Assembly: GCA_003427395.1 (NCBI GenBank)
Contig: BFEA01000503.1
Span: 616,375-643,047 of the forward strand
DNA length: 26,673 nucleotides
Source: Chara braunii
Taxonomy: Eukaryota > Streptophyta > Charophyceae > Charales > Characeae
Reading direction: 5' to 3'
The notes beneath the pieces were generated by a model. The model was not told where the DNA came from and searched no databases. It saw nothing but the letters and a program-made list of their open reading frames with translations. Shown piece after piece: positions 26,611 to 26,673 of this stretch (within the stretch, counting starts at the first letter, position 1; every line of letters begins with the position of its first letter). Made by a program: the position numbers and the translations under genes.

Positions 26611-26612
<2 letters not shown>
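26457..26612 (+). other. CpG-rich segment with splice-donor-like site
   Basis: GC-rich and CpG-dense (GCGCGCCCGCC, CCGACGCGCGCC), unlike its surroundings. It ends at CACG|GTGAGTGTG, close to a plant 5' splice site. It could be a first exon/promoter edge, but there is no coding or TATA support. Confidence 0.25.

Positions 26613-26613
<1 letters not shown>

Positions 26614-26673
<60 letters not shown>
26614..26673. repeat. (GA)n microsatellite at the window end
   Basis: About 30 GA units running off the window. Confidence 0.95.

Noticed and set aside
1-26673. CRISPR array or prokaryotic operon
   Set aside because: No regularly spaced repeat/spacer array; the tandem repeats lack unique spacers and the context is eukaryotic.

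Overview
The window is repeat-rich eukaryotic nuclear DNA, most likely from the green-plant lineage. I infer a streptophyte such as a charophyte alga, but the sequence alone does not prove it. The clues are plant-type interstitial telomere repeats (CCCTAAA), a chromodomain Ty3/gypsy (Metaviridae-type) retrotransposon with a tRNA-iMet-like primer site, tRNA-headed SINEs, long simple repeats and processed U6 snRNA copies. No intact host protein gene is convincing. Most of what can be read is mobile DNA in layers.

Layout. 1-650: CAA/CAG/AAC simple repeats with an embedded U6 copy. 1295-2183: a diverged solo LTR with a CTTGG expansion. 2395-3795: two copies of a long tRNA-headed SINE in opposite orientations, with a U6 fragment between them. 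4800-6700: a TTTG microsatellite, pyrimidine-rich sequence and a tandem foldback array. 6911-8110: a near full-length U6 copy, then another tRNA-headed SINE with a U6 copy inserted in its tail. 8562-17910: a complete but dead LTR retrotransposon on the minus strand. It has 3' LTR 8562-9552, chromodomain/integrase, RNase H, RT, protease, gag, a 1.6-kb purine-rich leader, PBS, and 5' LTR 16916-17910, flanked by 4-bp target-site duplications (CAAG). 18321-20480: a few tandem repeats, a short SINE and a GAACGTTC repeat. 20484-21263 and 22257-23283: two more LTRs of the same family. Between them lies a 90-bp tandem array carrying a U6 insertion. 24308-26086: GA repeats, degenerate telomere repeats and a second gypsy fragment folded into a 320-bp inverted duplication that carries two copies of a palindromic MITE. 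26099-26673: two strong hairpins, CpG-rich DNA and a terminal GA repeat.

Three observations stand out. (1) The full retrotransposon splits an open reading frame. If the element and one TSD copy are removed in thought, the minus-strand frame from 18258 to 17911 continues in phase into 8557-8297, giving about 202 codons, and it includes a tandem 27-residue CxxC repeat. (2) There are five U6 snRNA-derived copies in 26.7 kb. Two have clear target-site duplications and A-rich tails, one has an internal deletion and one is 3'-truncated, so U6 RNA appears to be a frequent retroposition template here. (3) The LTR/leader RNA of the gypsy family carries a recurrent GCCATAGC motif between purine-rich tracts.

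Limits: coordinates of old repeats are approximate by eye, LTR identity was not computed, and 247 bases (16373-16619) are unknown.
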